Part shown: positions 63,661 to 64,000 of the stretch, in pieces | How the letters are laid out: every line of letters begins with the position of its first letter | How positions within the stretch are numbered: position 1 is the first letter of the stretch | Notes under the pieces: generated by a model | What the model was told of the DNA's origin: nothing | Seen by the model: only the letters and a program-made list of their open reading frames with translations | Databases searched by the model: none | Assembly (NCBI RefSeq): GCF_006968745.1 | Contig: NZ_CP030118.1 | Span: 5,267,943-5,331,942, forward strand | Reading direction: 5' to 3' | Length of the DNA: 64,000 bases | From: Brasilonema sennae CENA114 | Lineage (GTDB): Bacteria > Cyanobacteriota > Cyanobacteriia > Cyanobacteriales > Nostocaceae | Made by a program: the position numbers and the translations under genes

Positions 63661-64000
63661 AAATGCTTTAGGTGTAAAATATGCGGGTAGCGTGTAGTTT
63701 CTCAAAAATTTGCTCGTAACAAAGCGCAGCGTGGAGATCGATGACTAAGCAATTGAGAATGTGAAATGTAAAAAACTTGACAAGCATAGATGATACATTC
63801 TATGTTTGAGGGAGTGTGTTGAAACTCATCGACACCACTCCCCCGATCCTTGAAAACCTCATAATTCCGTTGAGTGGTGTCGATTGCTCTTGTAGTAAGG
63901 GTTTCAGCCTACAAGATGAGGATTTTATTGCAAATCATCTTGCCCTTATTGACAATTAAAAAAGTGGTGTCGATTTGGCGTCTGAAATCCGCTCCCACTA
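63661..64000. other. Repeat-bearing end of the window, no gene seen
   Basis: A 13-base sequence GAGTGGTGTCGAT occurs at 63872-63884, as its complement at 63828-63840, and with one mismatch at 63962-63974. The complementary pair can form a stem with a 31-base loop. Nothing else is recognisable before the window ends. Confidence 0.5.

Noticed and set aside
63828..63974. Possible CRISPR repeats at the right edge
   Set aside because: The motif is only 13 bases, one copy is inverted, and spacing is irregular (31 and 77 bases).

Overview
The window reads as chromosome of a filamentous, probably heterocyst-forming cyanobacterium (Nostocales). The evidence is a pcyA bilin reductase gene, a devBCA-type glycolipid exporter set, a mycosporine (mys) operon of Nostoc/Anabaena type, HIP1 octamers (GCGATCGC), short tandem heptamer/octamer repeats, and many small proteins known mainly from cyanobacteria. 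No tRNA, rRNA or CRISPR array was recognised.

Layout. 1-6.5 kb is an accessory block on the + strand. It holds an AraC-type regulator, a VOC protein, a DUF6463-like membrane protein, a frameshifted GFA-family gene, an aminoglycoside-6'-acetyltransferase-like GNAT, a dihydrofolate-reductase-family protein and a rifampicin phosphotransferase (rph) that looks like its Firmicute relatives. The DHFR-like gene lies between two sequences that look like integron attC recombination sites, so part of this block may be an integrase-less cassette relic carrying resistance-like genes. 6.5-26.4 kb is mostly core genome: a HAD phosphatase, devB-devC-devA, an SDR, pcyA, an ABC ATPase, a TPR protein, DUF3531, NUDIX, a SpoIIE/PP2C phosphatase, ftsY, nusB, DUF502, a decayed LysE gene, a flavoprotein without the expected redox cysteines, cobD and HU. 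26.4-28.2 kb is a long non-coding stretch with a nested inverted repeat resembling a MITE.

28.2-44.0 kb is a secondary-metabolism region: a DUF6875-like protein, a 3.3k-residue three-module NRPS with a half condensation domain at its start and a terminal thioesterase, a 1075-residue DUF4347/beta-propeller/DUF4114 surface protein, and a multicopper oxidase. 44.0-48.2 kb holds fghA, a PhzF protein, small conserved genes, and a roughly 0.7 kb IS200/IS605-type element. That element has identical bulged hairpins at both ends, a tiny ribbon-helix-helix gene and a structured, possibly omega/HEARO-like RNA segment, but no transposase or nuclease gene.

49.1-62.3 kb is the most interesting part. mysA-mysB-mysC (4-deoxygadusol synthesis and conversion to mycosporine-glycine) is followed, all on the + strand, by a second O-methyltransferase, an EamA exporter, a TauD-type Fe(II)/2-oxoglutarate oxygenase with an HxE motif, a C-A-T-TE NRPS and a GT14-like glycosyltransferase. 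The NRPS condensation domain has lost its catalytic histidine motif, and its adenylation pocket reads as the canonical glycine code. Inference: the NRPS is a MysE equivalent that loads glycine and could give a bis-glycine mycosporine-like amino acid; the oxygenase, methyltransferase and glycosyltransferase would tailor it and the EamA protein export it. This arrangement differs from the mysA-D/E, mysH and myl clusters I know. The window ends with fbaB (class I aldolase) and a repeat-rich tail.
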